64,000 nt of DNA, taken from Ecdyonurus torrentis (lineage: Eukaryota; Arthropoda; Insecta; Ephemeroptera; Heptageniidae). The stretch covers positions 20,672,694 to 20,736,693 of the forward strand of contig OX439137.1 in the NCBI GenBank assembly GCA_949318235.1. The letters run 5' to 3'. The position numbers were made by a program, and so were the translations under genes. Shown piece by piece: positions 49,623-62,500 of the stretch (the stretch's first letter is position 1; the number at the start of each line of letters is the position of its first letter). The notes beneath the pieces were generated by a model. That model ran no database searches. It was not told where the DNA came from and worked only from the letters and a program-made list of their open reading frames with translations.

Positions 49623-49932
49623 TATAGGAGGTAGGCATTTATATAAAAGTCGATGCCATATTGGATCACTAAATAACATGGACTGGTATGGTAAAATAAC
49701 ACATTTAACCCATTTTAAAAATACTTGTAGCAATATAATTGTGTTAAAACATTGATATTGATGTTTTGAAGTATGTGTACGAAAAATAATAATAAAACAA
49801 AAAAATTAATAAATTTCCAAAGACATTAGCCAATATAACGTTTGTTCTATACTGTATGATCATCAATATCACTCATTGTTCCAGTATGGCGTCTAAGCGC
49901 ATCAGTATGACGTCATACGCATACACCCTATA
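49623..49932. mobile_element. family C element, near complete
   Basis: TATAGGAGGTAGGCATTTAT with AGTCGATGCCATATTGGATC on the left; CCAGTATGGCGTCTAAGCGC, TGACGTCA at 49908 and ACGCATACACCCTATA on the right. About 310 bp, no coding capacity. A (GA)n array begins 40 bp after it. Confidence 0.75.
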
Positions 49933-49971
49933 CAAGGACAGAAACAGAAAGACTAGTACGAGAGAGCAAGA

Positions 49972-50132
<161 letters not shown>

Positions 50133-50287
50133 TATAGTCAAACGATACCAAATTATACATAATTCACATATTTAAACAAAATAGTTTCTCTACAATATTT
50201 CGCACTTTATATTTCTCGCGGTGAGAAAATGCAATTGAAAAGTTAGTCTTGTATAAAATAGGACGTACGTATGGTAGTGAAGAACAT

Positions 50288-50338
50288 TAGCAGTCGGTGC
50301 CTTATTATTGTAGCTCGCCGCTGCCTCGCCGACTGTAT
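50288..50338. other. GC-rich hairpin
   Basis: GCAGTCGGTGCC and GCCTCGCCGACTGT face each other, with a CAGTCGG/CCGACTG stem and a CTCGCCGCTG loop region. It is isolated in AT-rich sequence. It could be a structured-RNA remnant or part of an unlisted repeat. Confidence 0.35.
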
Positions 50339-50619
50339 AATTTTAATGTTTATACCTAGCGCAACATTCAAATAATTGAAATATTATTGCATATACTTAT
50401 ACGCAATGAATTTTTTTATTTTATTTATAATATAAAATTCTTTGAGTACGATTTGTTATGTTGTATATTATACTAGCATTTACACATTCCTTGTTTTTTT
50501 CTCTTCTTATACTATTAATATATTGTTTCATGAATATATACACGTTTTATTTAAATTTTACATCGTCTACGATTTCTATATAAAAACACAAGATTTGTAA
50601 AAAGAAAAATATTTACAAG
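50339..50619. other. AT-rich DNA, no feature
   Basis: Nothing recognised. Confidence 0.6.
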
Positions 50620-50621
50620 GA

Positions 50622-50830
50622 CAACATAATAATTATGCTAACTTATTATCAGCAACGTTTGTGTACTATATACAGCAAAATTTATGCTATATTGTACACA
50701 GTGATTGTAATACATATGAAATAATAGTTAAGATGTTTAGCATAATTGCTTATGTTATGTTATTACAAAATCTACAAAATCTTTAATATAGGAATTATTT
50801 AATGCAGCATAATTCAATCTGTCCACGCAT
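50622..50830. mobile_element. family A element, reverse-like copy
   Basis: ACATAATAATTATGCTAACTT, ATTTATGCTATATTGTACAC, TTTAGCATAATTGCTTATG and GCAGCATAATTC keep the family A words. Ends with GTCCACGC rather than GTCCGTG. Confidence 0.5.
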
Positions 50831-51049
50831 AAAAATATAAATTTTTAGGACTCGACAATATAAAGAAAGTAGTATAGCAGACTTCTTTGTTTTACTGTTC
50901 TGATTTAATATGCTTTCTTATGAGAAAATGAAGCAGCTATAACTTATTAATTAATTTGATTATAATTTAATGCGTAATTGGCAAAATCATTGGAAGAAAA
51001 AAACCTTTAATACTACCCAAAAATAAGGGAGATTGACTGAGCGTTTTCA

Positions 51050-51090
51050 TACGGTTTCCACAGTCTGTTATGACAAATGCCGGGATGCTT
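51050..51090 (+). mobile_element. SINE central-domain fragment
   Basis: CGGTTTCCACAGTCTGTTATGAC and AAATGCCGGG match the SINE body around its GTTTCCACGG..GGCTGTCATGGCGAATGCCGGG block. The 80 bp after it (to 51170) is GC-richer and unassigned. Confidence 0.5.
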
Positions 51091-52158
51091 GCTAGGTAGT
51101 GAATGACTCCGTTTCGGATGAACCAGCACAAACTAAGACACAGGGTTTCTGAAATTTTGGGGGAGTAGCTCAGTGCTCAGTACCTAAATAAAGTTTAGAA
51201 CTAAAAATTAAGGAGGAAGACAATTTTTTAGACGAGACAATTTTCTCCACAAACAAACACTCTACTTGAGTGAATCACAATGCTAAAATTTCTAAATTAT
51301 CTAATTATTGATGTATAAAAGTTTGCTCAGAATTAAAAAAAAAAAAAAAAAATCTTGGGAAATTTTTATTTTTTTAAAAAAGAGAAATACCTAAGTATAT
51401 AAATATCAATAAATAAAAAATAAATGATAAATATTTAAAACTTAAAATGCAAGCTTTTATATCATACAATAAAGTTCCACACAAATAGTATTTAAAAAGC
51501 AACTTTTGAAAATTTATGTGACTTTTAAAAGCAATCTATTTCTTTAAAAAAAACTCGATATCGTCTGTTTTATAATATAAGCTTTTATTGACTATAAAAT
51601 TTAAACATTTATCACTAATAATTTAACTTTTTTTTAACTTGGGAGAAGAAAAAAAAGAAAAGAAGGTAATAAAATTGAAAATTAATTTTGACACCTTAAA
51701 TAATTAAAGTATTAAGTGAGTTTACATGTCAAAGTAGTGTCAAAACTATTTCAAATTTCATTTTATTATCAACACAATTTTAACTACACTGAAAGAAAAA
51801 TATGATATATTATGTACGGCAAAATAATATACCTAATTAAGTTCAAATTCAATATAGACAATAGTGACATTAGAAAAAAGGATAAAAGTAAATAAATAAT
51901 TATAATATTATATTGTATCATATTATATTGTATCATATTATATATTATGATTTAAATTACATAATATCTTGTTTCCGTGAAAATTTATGAAAATTTTAAC
52001 ATTTTAAACTATAACGTTTTGCATAATTTAAATGGTATCGATATTTATCAATTGATATTTTGATTAATAAATGAACTGAAACTGAAGATTATTGCATTTT
52101 TCAAAGTAAAATATTGACAGAAAAAATATATAATTTTATATACTTATACTTATACTTA

Positions 52159-52199
<41 letters not shown>

Positions 52200-52364
52200 T
52201 TAACTAGAAACCTCTGTGGGGTATTGGCAGTTTCCCAAACGCATTTATAAACCCCGAATAGACTACTTATACTGTAATCTTCAGTACATTTTTAAAATAT
52301 TGTAAAAATGTTAATAATAACAATCTTTTATTAAAAAATTACTACGTTGATCTGACAGATTACG
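51091..52364. other. AT-rich DNA; possible eroded TA-flanked element
   Basis: 51785 carries CTACACTGAAAGAAAAATATG and 51968 carries TTGTTTCCGTG, loosely facing each other about 190 bp apart. Poly-T at 52163-52197. No gene seen. Confidence 0.45.
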
Positions 52365-52562
52365 TATACAGTACTTTATGCTGCATTTCTACCATTTAGC
52401 GAAAATATTGTGATTTTAAAATTTGTAATTGTAATATTTGAATTTGTTACTCTACGGCATAATTATTATTTGATATTGCTAAAATTATGTTGCGTTAATT
52501 AATATTGCTGAAATCTGGAATTGTACTAGCGTTAGTATTGCGTATTTTTATTTATTCAAGTA
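52365..52562. mobile_element. family A element, strongly diverged
   Basis: TACGTATACAGTACTTTATGCTGC on the left, GGCATAATTATTATTTGATAT inside and AGTATTGCGTATTTTTATTTATTC on the right. Order is kept but words are mutated. Confidence 0.45.
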
Positions 52563-53474
52563 TACGATAATTAAACTGTAATTTTAAGTTATTTATTAAA
52601 ATTAAAAAAAAAAAAAAAAAAAAAAACTGAACTTATTTTTCTTCCAATAAACTTTAAGGAAAATTTATTTGACTGACAAAAAAATTCAATGGAACACTCG
52701 ATTAGTAACTTAACTTCAACTAATATTATGATTTTTTACTACTCATTTATTAGTTAAAATAACTATAACAAAAATGAACTACCTATAAGTTATGATGTTA
52801 TGATTAACATTAGTTTTTTCCGTGTATTATTTCATGGCTCATTTTACCAACATAATGAAAAAATGTCAAATGAAAATAAAAGTCGGCTTTTTTTCTTCTT
52901 CTTCTTCTGATTCAACGTCATTTCAAAAAAATAATATAAAAATGTGTGGAAATTTTTTAAACGATCTTGACAACATTTTTAACAAGATTTTTTTTTTTTT
53001 TTTTTAGAGAAAGAAATGTAAGTTTATGTAAGAAATCACTTAACATACAAAAATGATGAGATTTTGTTATTCAAAACATGTTTTTTCTATATAAATTAAA
53101 TATATAATTATTTTTTATTATTTTTGTATTTTATAGGTACTGGATTTAAATTTTATAATTTTTCATTTTTTTAAATACATTTTAATACATAAATGTATAT
53201 ATTTTGATAAAAATAGCATTTTTGTCTTCTTCTTTTTCTATATAAATTCAAGTTTTACTTATTTATGAATATCTTTTATAAAATCATTTTTTATCTTTGA
53301 CAATTTTGATTGGCTTTCATTGCCTATCATGAAAAAGAATTATTTTCGTTTTAAATTTTATATAAAAATAAATAAAATTGATTTGTAGCTTTCTTTCTAA
53401 AAGTCCCACAATTTAAAACGGTTAGATCTTTTAGCATACATTTGAAATTGTGCAAAATTATAATAGTTTATTAG
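52563..53474. other. AT-rich DNA, no gene seen
   Basis: Poly-A at 52602-52626 and a TTTTTTCCGTGTA end-like motif at 52815 without a partner. Confidence 0.6.
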
Positions 53475-53834
<360 letters not shown>

Positions 53835-54154
53835 CTAATAATTAAAAAAAAATGAGATAAAATACTAATTGCAAAATATACGGTAAAAAAATTCAATAAT
53901 AATTATGCTAATTCAGTTATTTAAAGGTACAGATCAATTGAAAGAACCAGTGAGCAACATAAGTTTGATTTGTAAGCAGCAGTTCCATGTTTAATTACAA
54001 TAATTATCATTTTATCTCTCTTCACCTCACTTCAATACTTTGTATAACACATGTTAGCTCTCTAATAATAACTAAACATATGCCAAACATTGCAAATTAT
54101 ATGCCTTTCAATAATATACAAACAAAAAAATTAAATGAAATATATTTTATTATT
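53835..54154. other. AT-rich DNA, no feature
   Basis: Nothing recognised. Confidence 0.6.
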
Positions 54155-54456
54155 TATTACACTGTAAAAATTATTACTATATTGGCAATAAATTAATCCT
54201 GAAATAAATTAATAATTTATTATATGAATCCTGTATATTGCAACAGGTAACTATTAACCTGACCCAGGTATTGATATGCTATACAATGTCACCTAATGCA
54301 GGTGAAATGTCATCTAATCTATAGGTGAGACATAACTGCATTGTAGTATGTTGTACCTTAATCAGATATTATTGTAGTATATCAATACCTGTTCCAGGCT
54401 AATGTTTACCTATTGTAATTTACAAGCTACCTGTAATTAGTATTTTTTTGGGGTGT
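54155..54456. mobile_element. family F element, copy 2
   Basis: ATGAATCCTGTATATTGCAAC, AGGTATTGATATGCTATACAATG and its facing ATTGTAGTATATCAATACCTG, then AGCTACCTGTAATTAGTA. Palindromic over most of its length. The ACACGG ends are mutated (CACTGTAAAAATTATTAC on the left). Confidence 0.62.
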
Positions 54457-55082
54457 CATGATGCAATTTTTTTTTTAAATATAAGAGTTTTGAAAAAATT
54501 GGCCCATATGAATTAAAAATAAATTTATTAGTATTTTATTATTTCAACCGTTACCTAATAGTTATTTGATTCAATAAAATTGAAAAATGCATATTGTTGG
54601 ATATCTAAATAGATAATAAAAATCTGTAGATATGGTAACTTTTAATCTTTTCATTAAATTATAAATTGATAATAATAATAATACCTCTACCTGCACACTT
54701 TTAACTAGGCTAACGCGAGAGCCCGTTGTTTTAAAATAGTAAAAAGTAAAATAAATAAATAAATAAATATATAAATAAATAAAAAATAAGACTAGCATGT
54801 ATTACTAATGTGATAATATTAATTATGATTATGTATTCTAAACAGAACGTATAATAAATAAGCTAGAAATCACATTTAATAAACGTTAATAATTAAACTA
54901 TTCACGCTAATCACTTTTTATGTAGATTTAATTACTTTATACGAGTACTGATAAAATGTTTTTCCCGTGTATTTCAATACATAAAATAAAAAAGTTTACT
55001 AAATTATATTATTTAAATATTATTTACTGTGTACATTTTTTTTTTACAAGTCTATATTACTGAAGATTTTATTATAGTAAAG

Positions 55083-55114
<32 letters not shown>

Positions 55115-55665
55115 TTTTTTTTTTGCTGTTTAAATTTAGTAATTTTAATTTTACCCTTCGATAATATCAGTTTTTATCCTTTTTTTCTCCCTGAAATTAT
55201 ACATCAATATTATTATGTTTTTTTTTTTTTGTTTTTTTTTTTTTAGCTTAGGCTGAAATATTTGATATCAGTTTGACTTAAAACCCGGATTCATCTTGAA
55301 ATCTAGCTAAACGTCGTAAAACGAGCCACAGGTAAAAGTTCTAAATTTGAACAGAAGCTTAAAAACAAGCTCTCAAACCTACGAAAAAACAAAGGGTTTT
55401 CCTTATAAAAGTATTATTTATTTTTAATAGTAAACAAATCTTTAAAATAACAGTATGCGTCATAAAGAAAACAAATTGAAATCATTTGGGATATAAAATT
55501 GCCGTCACATAAGACTCAATCTAAAAAAAAAAAAAAAAAAAAAAAAGACCCAATATGCTTTAGAATGACATTCAATTTAAGCCTGCAATAAAATCTGGAG
55601 ATCTTGGTCTTCCGAGCATTCAAGAAAAAAAATTAAAAATTTATTTTGCATGGTACAAAATATTC
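54457..55665. other. AT-rich DNA, no gene seen
   Basis: (AATA)n at 54752-54785, (TTTA)n at 55086-55116, poly-A at 55522-55546. A slightly GC-richer patch near 55280-55350 has no recognisable content. Confidence 0.6.
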
Positions 55666-55815
55666 ACCTGTACAGTAATTTTACTTAAAAATGAATTTCT
55701 ATTGGCTTATGGCCAATCATATGGAGATTTCAATTGACGCAAAACTCTATCTAAATACATGTTATTCCAATATGCTAATAGATATTCATTTTTAAGTAAA
55801 ATGACCGTATTACAT
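55666..55815. mobile_element. D element, copy 3
   Basis: CAGTAATTTTACTTAAAAATG on the left and CATTTTTAAGTAAAATGACCG on the right are inverted ends. Interior TATTGGCTTATGGCCAATC, ATGGAGATTTCAATTGACG and CTCTATCTAAATACATG. About 145 bp, no coding capacity. Confidence 0.72.
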
Positions 55816-55884
55816 TATATTGTTGGTTGTTGGACGTCTACTGCTTTATTATGGTGTAAATTGTAAAGTAATTTTCGTGAGAGA

Positions 55885-55887
<3 letters not shown>

Positions 55888-55917
<30 letters not shown>
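55888..55917. repeat. poly-T run between two D elements
   Basis: About 30 Ts, lying in the spacer of an inverted D pair. Confidence 0.9.
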
Positions 55918-55919
<2 letters not shown>

Positions 55920-55939
55920 GATGAAAAGTAACTTTACTG

Positions 55940-56092
55940 TACTGTCATTGCAATAAAAAATGAAATTCTATTGGCATATATGAGAATAACATGTATTTAG
56001 ATAGAGTTTTGCGTCAACTGAAATCTCCATCTGATTGCATTGAATGGCCATAAGCCAATACAATTTCATTTTTTAGTGCAATGTACAACAAA
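55940..56092. mobile_element. D element, copy 4, inverted relative to copy 3
   Basis: CTGTCATTGCAATAAAAAATG, ACATGTATTTAGATAGAGTTTTGCGTC (shortened), GAAATCTCCATCTGATTGC and TTCATTTTTTAGTGCAATG. It is the reverse complement of copy 3 and separated from it by about 125 bp. Confidence 0.72.
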
Positions 56093-56139
56093 AAATCTTT
56101 ACTCTCTTGTTTTTATGCTTTTCCTATTATTCCTTTAAC

Positions 56140-56240
56140 TGAACCACTGGCCAACTTCCGGTTACCTGTTAAATTCAGGTAATTAAGGCCTTACATTTTA
56201 CAATGTTAATGAGTGAGCATCTTAAATAAATACAGCTATA
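56140..56240 (+). repeat. dispersed repeat L, copy 3
   Basis: AACCACTGGCCAACTTCCGG, AATTAAGGCCTTACATTTTAC and GAGCATCTTAAATAAATAC, as at 24868 and 60685. Confidence 0.62.
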
Positions 56241-56282
56241 CGTGTATATACTAATTTGGTCTATAAGTTTTGCTAAACTAAT

Positions 56283-56284
<2 letters not shown>

Positions 56285-56323
<39 letters not shown>
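56285..56323. repeat. (GA)n microsatellite
   Basis: About 19 GA units. Confidence 0.95.
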
Positions 56324-56326
<3 letters not shown>

Positions 56327-56497
56327 CAACCAACAAAAAAAGTGTGAATTACAATTCTACAAAAACTAACTAGTAACAAATAAATTAATTATTAACATCA
56401 TTAGTAATAAATATCAAATTAAAAAGTTTGAATAAATAATTATAATTAATGATTTTTGTTGTATTATATATATTATGTATTACAATAATAGCAAGGT

Positions 56498-56605
56498 ACA
56501 CATTGTGACGTCATGAAAGTGGGCGTGGTCTGAAGGTCGTGAGAACGCTAGGGTATTACTTGACCCTTCACTCCTCTCTCTCACTCTCTTATACATAGCG
56601 CACAG
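56498..56605 (+). promoter_or_regulatory. promoter-like island with CRE and GC/CACC-type box
   Basis: TGACGTCA at 56506 is followed within 15 bp by GTGGGCGTGGTC, an Sp1/KLF-type motif, and then a GC-richer stretch with CTTGACCCTTCACTCC. The TGACGTCA here is not inside any repeat family I can define, unlike most others. No exon is visible downstream. Confidence 0.3.
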
Positions 56606-56742
56606 TATGATACGTTACATCTACATATATTATTATACACGGTCTATAATAAAATTATATATTATAACCATATTGTCATTCTTTTTATATGTCTTTAATC
56701 ATAATATCTATAGCATATAGGGAGTATTTTTGCTATATATAT

Positions 56743-56849
<107 letters not shown>

Positions 56850-56956
56850 AAGTGTTTTATTGAACTTTTATATAACGTATTAATAAAGAATAATTAAATA
56901 AAAAAATTACATTTTTTTAGGTAAATAAATCTAGTTAAACCGTTTTTTCTTACGCA

Positions 56957-57150
56957 CATGGAAAATATAAATTTTGTAATATGCTATGCATTATAGCATA
57001 AATGATGATAAATTAGAACAACATTAATTATGCTATACAACATAATATTTATGCTATATGTAACATGTATTTATTATGAAATTTAGTATAGATTATTTTG
57101 TTTTGCACAAATTTTGCTGAAAAGAAGCTTGCGCAATTATTGCGTTTTTT
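56957..57150. mobile_element. family A element
   Basis: CACATGGAAAATATAAATTTTG on the left, AGCATAAATGATGATAAATTAG and ACATAATATTTATGCTATAT inside, GCGCAATTATTGCG on the right. Confidence 0.58.
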
Positions 57151-57944
57151 TTTCCCCCCGCAAAATTGGTACTGTTTTGAAATTTTGATTCTGCTTATAA
57201 ATATGTGATTTTTATTCTGCAGTCACCAAAATTAAATTAAGAAGTACAGTTAATCATTACTTTTAATTTAAAATTCTTTTTTAGTTAGAAATTTAAGTGA
57301 TAAGTGATACCAATACGTTTCCCATATATAAGAAAACCAAGTATGACTTTCAAAAAAAAAGTGTATATTGAAAATTTATACTATTTTCAGCTTATATAAT
57401 AAATTATATACATTATTTTGATAAAAAAAAATTATACTTAGCTATATCATGATATATACAAATGAGAATTAGAAACTCTTTTTTTAATCATTTCAGTTAA
57501 TTCCATTAAAACTCTGATTATTTTATGAACAAATAAAAAATGAAACATCATATAACTTAAATTATATAAAAAATAAATAATTATTTTAAAAAATATAAGG
57601 TGAACGAGTAATCAAAAACTTTAATAATAAAAATATTCAAAAAAAGAATTAAAATATCAAAAAATTTAAATGCATTTGTCTTAAAAATTAAATAAGACAA
57701 AATATATATAAAAATTAAATTATAAATAAATCGTGACTTGGTTTGTAATTGAAAATATTTTCCTTATTTCTAGAAAGAACAAACGTACACTGAGAAAAAA
57801 AATATTCAAATTTTAAATATATGTGAAAGAAATTAATAAGGGTAAAAATAAGTTTTAGAAGTTTTGTTAATGTGACAAAATTTATGATAATAATTTACCA
57901 ATTTTTTTTCACTTTCAGTTTTGTGCCTATAATTATGCTTAATG
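57151..57944. other. AT-rich DNA, no gene seen
   Basis: A TACACTGAGAAAAAAAATATTC motif at 57787 faces TTTTTTTTCACTTTCAG at about 57903, possibly a short eroded TA-flanked element. Confidence 0.5.
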
Positions 57945-57947
57945 CAC

Positions 57948-58162
57948 GGAAAGAATAGATAACATAACTTATGCTACAATTATGTTATTGCAGCATTATT
58001 AATGCTAATTTGGAATAACATAATTATTAATGCTGCACAATATAATATTTATGCTATGTGACATATTTATTATGCAATATAGCATAAATTATGCTGTATT
58101 GCACAAATAGTGCTAAACATTAGCCACTATAATTATTATGTAGTTATTTTTGTCCGTGTGAT
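57948..58162. mobile_element. family A element, near complete
   Basis: GCACGGAAAGAATAGATAAC on the left and TAGTTATTTTTGTCCGTGT on the right are inverted ends. ATATAGCATAAATTATGCTG and ACATAATTATTAATGCTGC are inside. About 215 bp. Confidence 0.68.
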
Positions 58163-59778
58163 TTATCATTATATTATATGTTTGCAATCTTAGGTTTCAG
58201 ACCCAAAATTTCTATAGCGACAACGTTTTAGTCTCACACCATAACGATATCTTCTTTAAAACAACAAACATACATTTTGCACGCACGATAACGATATACT
58301 GTATCGGTAACGATAGTTTTTCGATAACTATATATATAAATCGTAGCGAAATGATTTTATTGAAATAAAATATTTCAAATCTTGCTTCAATTAACCTACA
58401 AAGATTACTCACCTATTAAGGTTTTGTCAAAATATTTTTTCGTATTTTTTATGCCCCTTTCTTATTTTAGTATTTTTTACTTAGTTTTTGAGCAAAAAGT
58501 ATACTGTCAATTTTTATTAATCTAATGATAACTTATGTATATGTATCAATTAATCTATAACGCATCGATAGACATAAATATTGTTATCGTTATCGTAAAT
58601 ATGATAATTGATAATTAAACCCAAGACTATGTATATTTGTTTTTTTCAGTGTAGTTTTAAATGTGAAAAGTTGACAAGTCGCGGACGTGTGTGAAATGAG
58701 GAACGTCAGTGCAAGAGAACACGCGGAACAAATTTTATACTTAATTGTGTTTTATAAAAACGCAAAACTAGAATTTACTTGTAGACATGCATTTTTAACG
58801 AAAGAATCATCTGCTTTTTCTTTAAACTTCAAGAAAATGTAAAAAAAAGTGTTAAAAATAAAATTTTATATTCTTTTACATTATTCACGTCCTGAACCAT
58901 AATGACTTTAAGGAGGGGGGGGGGCATGATGAAGGTTCCGTGACAACGAGATAGGGTCTTTTCAAGGGGGTTTCTAGGGACCCAATAAACATGTGAGATA
59001 TAGCATTATAAACATTTGTGTGGTATGTGTAGGAGAATTACAGGAGGTAATATATGTTTTTTTTTTTTGTTAAAAAAATTGACAGCATATAATATGTTTA
59101 TTTAATAACATAGTATAATACATAGTATATTAAACCATGCATTTTTTTTTTAATTTTTATTTACTTAAAAAGAAGTTAAATTCTCAAACTAGACTTTCAT
59201 CTTATATTCTAATTAGTACGTAGACAGATTTAAAAAAAAAACTAACGTAGGTACTTTCTATTTAAAATAAGTAAAAAAAATTATGTAGAATTAGAAGAAG
59301 AAAAAAAGCTGATACCAAATTTTTTTCCAGTATTTTTTTTTTAAAATATAACTTCTAAGCAGCGCTGCTTTTTTTTTTTTTTTTTTTTTCTTTCTTTTTT
59401 TTTTTAGAATGCACAAAATAAATTATATTTAGTGGGACAATGTATTTATTAACACAAAGATGGTGACTGAGCGTACGATGTAAAGAGTTCAGTAAATACA
59501 AAATACATAGTTATATATAAAAATGTATATGAATATGACTGGAGTACAAAGTATTTACACGAATTAAAAATAAAAATGAACTCATAAATATTATAAGTAT
59601 TTAAAAAAAAAAAAAAAAAAAAAAAAACGTAAGCATGTCAAAAAGAAAGAAAAAAAAAGGTACTTGTCAATTACTGATGCATGGTATTAGATTATGTGTT
59701 TGATTATTTCTGAGTGAAGAGTACACCAAAATATTGTTGATTTTACTGTCAGGTTTTATGTAAACATCTACCTGTCAG

Positions 59779-59819
<41 letters not shown>

Positions 59820-59992
59820 CACGGAGAGAATTCTCAAATAGTGACAATGCATTCTTTATAGATTAAATTCTGACCATAGCAGTGCCAACGATGTAAATAC
59901 AAATTATGTGATATAAAATCACATAAGATCCAAAAATAAATAGTATACTATACTTAATAATAATAGGACAATGTTTTAATAGGACATAAATC
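58163..59992. other. AT-rich DNA with poly-G, poly-T and poly-A runs
   Basis: AACGATA/TATCGTT-type words repeat at 58240-58330 and 58580-58600. A GC-richer patch lies at 58675-58735, poly-G at 58916-58924, poly-T at 59369-59389, poly-A at 59602-59627 and (GA)n at 59780-59816. No gene recognised. Confidence 0.6.
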
Positions 59993-60260
59993 CATAGGAT
60001 GTATGCATTAATGTTAAAGTCAACGCCATGTTGGATCACTCAATAACATGAGCCGAATACGAAAATGACTCATTTTGCCAAATTAAAAATATTAGGCAAT
60101 ATTTTTGAAAGCATTGAGCCTAAATTAGTATCTCAAATATGTGATAAAAATAATGAATACTAAAAAAGTTGATAATAATAATAAATGAAGTTTTTCCTAT
60201 GCTGAGCAATGTTATGCATTGCTCGAGATAAAAAATGACGTCATGCGCATACACCCTATA
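59993..60260. mobile_element. family C element
   Basis: CATAGGATGTATGCATTAATG with AAAGTCAACGCCATGTTGGATCAC (shortened) on the left. TATGCTGAGCAATGTTATGC, TGACGTCA at 60236 and GCGCATACACCCTATA on the right. It is the uninterrupted reference for the copy at 1859. No coding capacity. Confidence 0.75.
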
Positions 60261-60331
60261 ATTCATGCACTAATGTAGAGATTTTAACTGACGCAAAGTT
60301 TCTTACGAACACTCGTGGTATTTTTATAAAT

Positions 60332-60562
60332 GCACGTAAAAAAAATAAATTATACGTATAATGCTGCATGGTAAAATATGCTATATTGTAGAGCACAAAT
60401 GTTTTGCTATTTTGTAATATAACATAAGTAATTATGCTGAACATCTTCACTGTAATGCTATGTAGTATAATCACTGTACAATATAGCATAAATTATGTTG
60501 TTATGCATAAATGTTGCTGCATTGAGATAGCATAATTATTACGTATTTATTTTTGCACGTAT
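60332..60562. mobile_element. family A element, reference copy
   Basis: About 230 bp. TGCACGTAAAAAAAATAAATT on the left, TGTAGAGCACAAATG, AACATAAGTAATTATGCTGAAC, GTATAATCACTGTACAATATAGC and GCTGCATTGAGATAGCATAATT follow. TACGTATTTATTTTTGCACG closes it. Termini are inverted. The minus-strand frame through it is an artefact. Confidence 0.72.
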
Positions 60563-60684
60563 GCAAAGTAAATTTAATAATAGGCAGTTTTTATATATAA
60601 ATAAAAACCTTAAACCTATGTAAATAAATAATAAAAATATTAATAAAAAAATACATCTACAGGTGGACTATCTTTTTTTCACCA

Positions 60685-60790
60685 ACTAAACCACTGGCTA
60701 ACTTCCGGTTTCTCATTAAACTCATGTAAGGCCTTATCTTCTAAAATGTACAATGAATTATCATCTATTTTGATGACGGCTATATCCCAG
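60685..60790 (+). repeat. dispersed repeat L, copy 4
   Basis: AACCACTGGCTAACTTCCGG, CATGTAAGGCCTTATCTTC and ATCATCTATTTTGATGACGGC match copies 2 and 3. Confidence 0.58.
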
Positions 60791-60879
60791 GTATATAGTG
60801 CATAAAAAAATCATAATATGCCATGTATATATTATATATAAAAAGTGGTTTGAAACGTTCATTTTTAAAGTTTATTTAA

Positions 60880-60965
60880 TTGTGATTCTAACATTTGTGA
60901 CGTCACTTACGTTTTCATCGTTCGATTGTCAACGTTAAGTGATATTATTACATCATTAATTACAC
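60880..60965. mobile_element. family H copy 5
   Basis: GTGATTCTAACATTTGTGACG with TGACGTCA at 60898, ACGTTTTCATCGTTCGATTG and CGTTAAGTGATATTATTACATC. Confidence 0.5.
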
Positions 60966-61024
60966 AACAGTTAAAACAACGTAAAAGCTTTTCAGAGCTT
61001 ATTTTTTAAAGTGTGGAAGAAGAT

Positions 61025-61200
61025 TGAGTTTCCATGGTTTTCTATAGACTGTCATAGAGAATGCCGGGCTGTGTATACGTCGTGGCTGGGCTGTATGTGT
61101 GGTTTCCATTGTAACTTTCAATAATACAATGTCTTGATGGGATTATGGAGAAAGTGTAGCACGATAACACAATATAGCAAAAAAAAAAAAAAAAAAAAAA
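61025..61200 (+). mobile_element. 5'-truncated SINE with poly-A tail
   Basis: Begins in the SINE central domain (GTTTCCATGGTTTTCTATAG, ACTGTCATAGAGAATGCCGGG), continues through GTCGTGGCTGGGCTG and a GTGTAGCACGATAACACAATATAGC tail (shortened), and ends in a pure poly-A of about 22 nt. The tRNA head is missing, as expected for incomplete reverse transcription. The intact poly-A suggests a comparatively recent insertion. This copy fixes the tail sequence of the family. Confidence 0.75.
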
Positions 61201-61249
61201 TTGCATAGGTCAATAGATGTATGAACACTGGATCTTTATTCTTTCGGTG

Positions 61250-62265
<1,016 letters not shown>

Positions 62266-62269
62266 GGGT

Positions 62270-62500
62270 TGGTCTAAAAACACTCCACTCACCCTCATAA
62301 GTTTGGATCTACGTGGATTTCCTATCATCTTATTACTACAAGACTAACGTGTGCTTCTAATATGTTGGACCATTTCTACAGTGCAAGATATCACGGAGAT
62401 GGTGCTAACGTAAGTGACAACCCCATAAAAGTCTACTAATGATGACGTCATGACAACAATGTAAATTTCATTGTTGTCATGTGATATATCACCTCACTTT
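62270..62500. other. GC-richer patch with hairpin, CRE and splice-like signals
   Basis: CTACGTGGATTTCCTATCAT at 62310 matches 12550, so part is repetitive. ATTTCTACAG, 28 bases, then GTAAGT at 62410 have the form of a very short exon. TGACGTCA at 62443 starts a hairpin in which ATGACAACAATG and CATTGTTGTCAT (62449-62481) pair perfectly around a 7-base loop. Nothing proves a gene. Confidence 0.3.
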
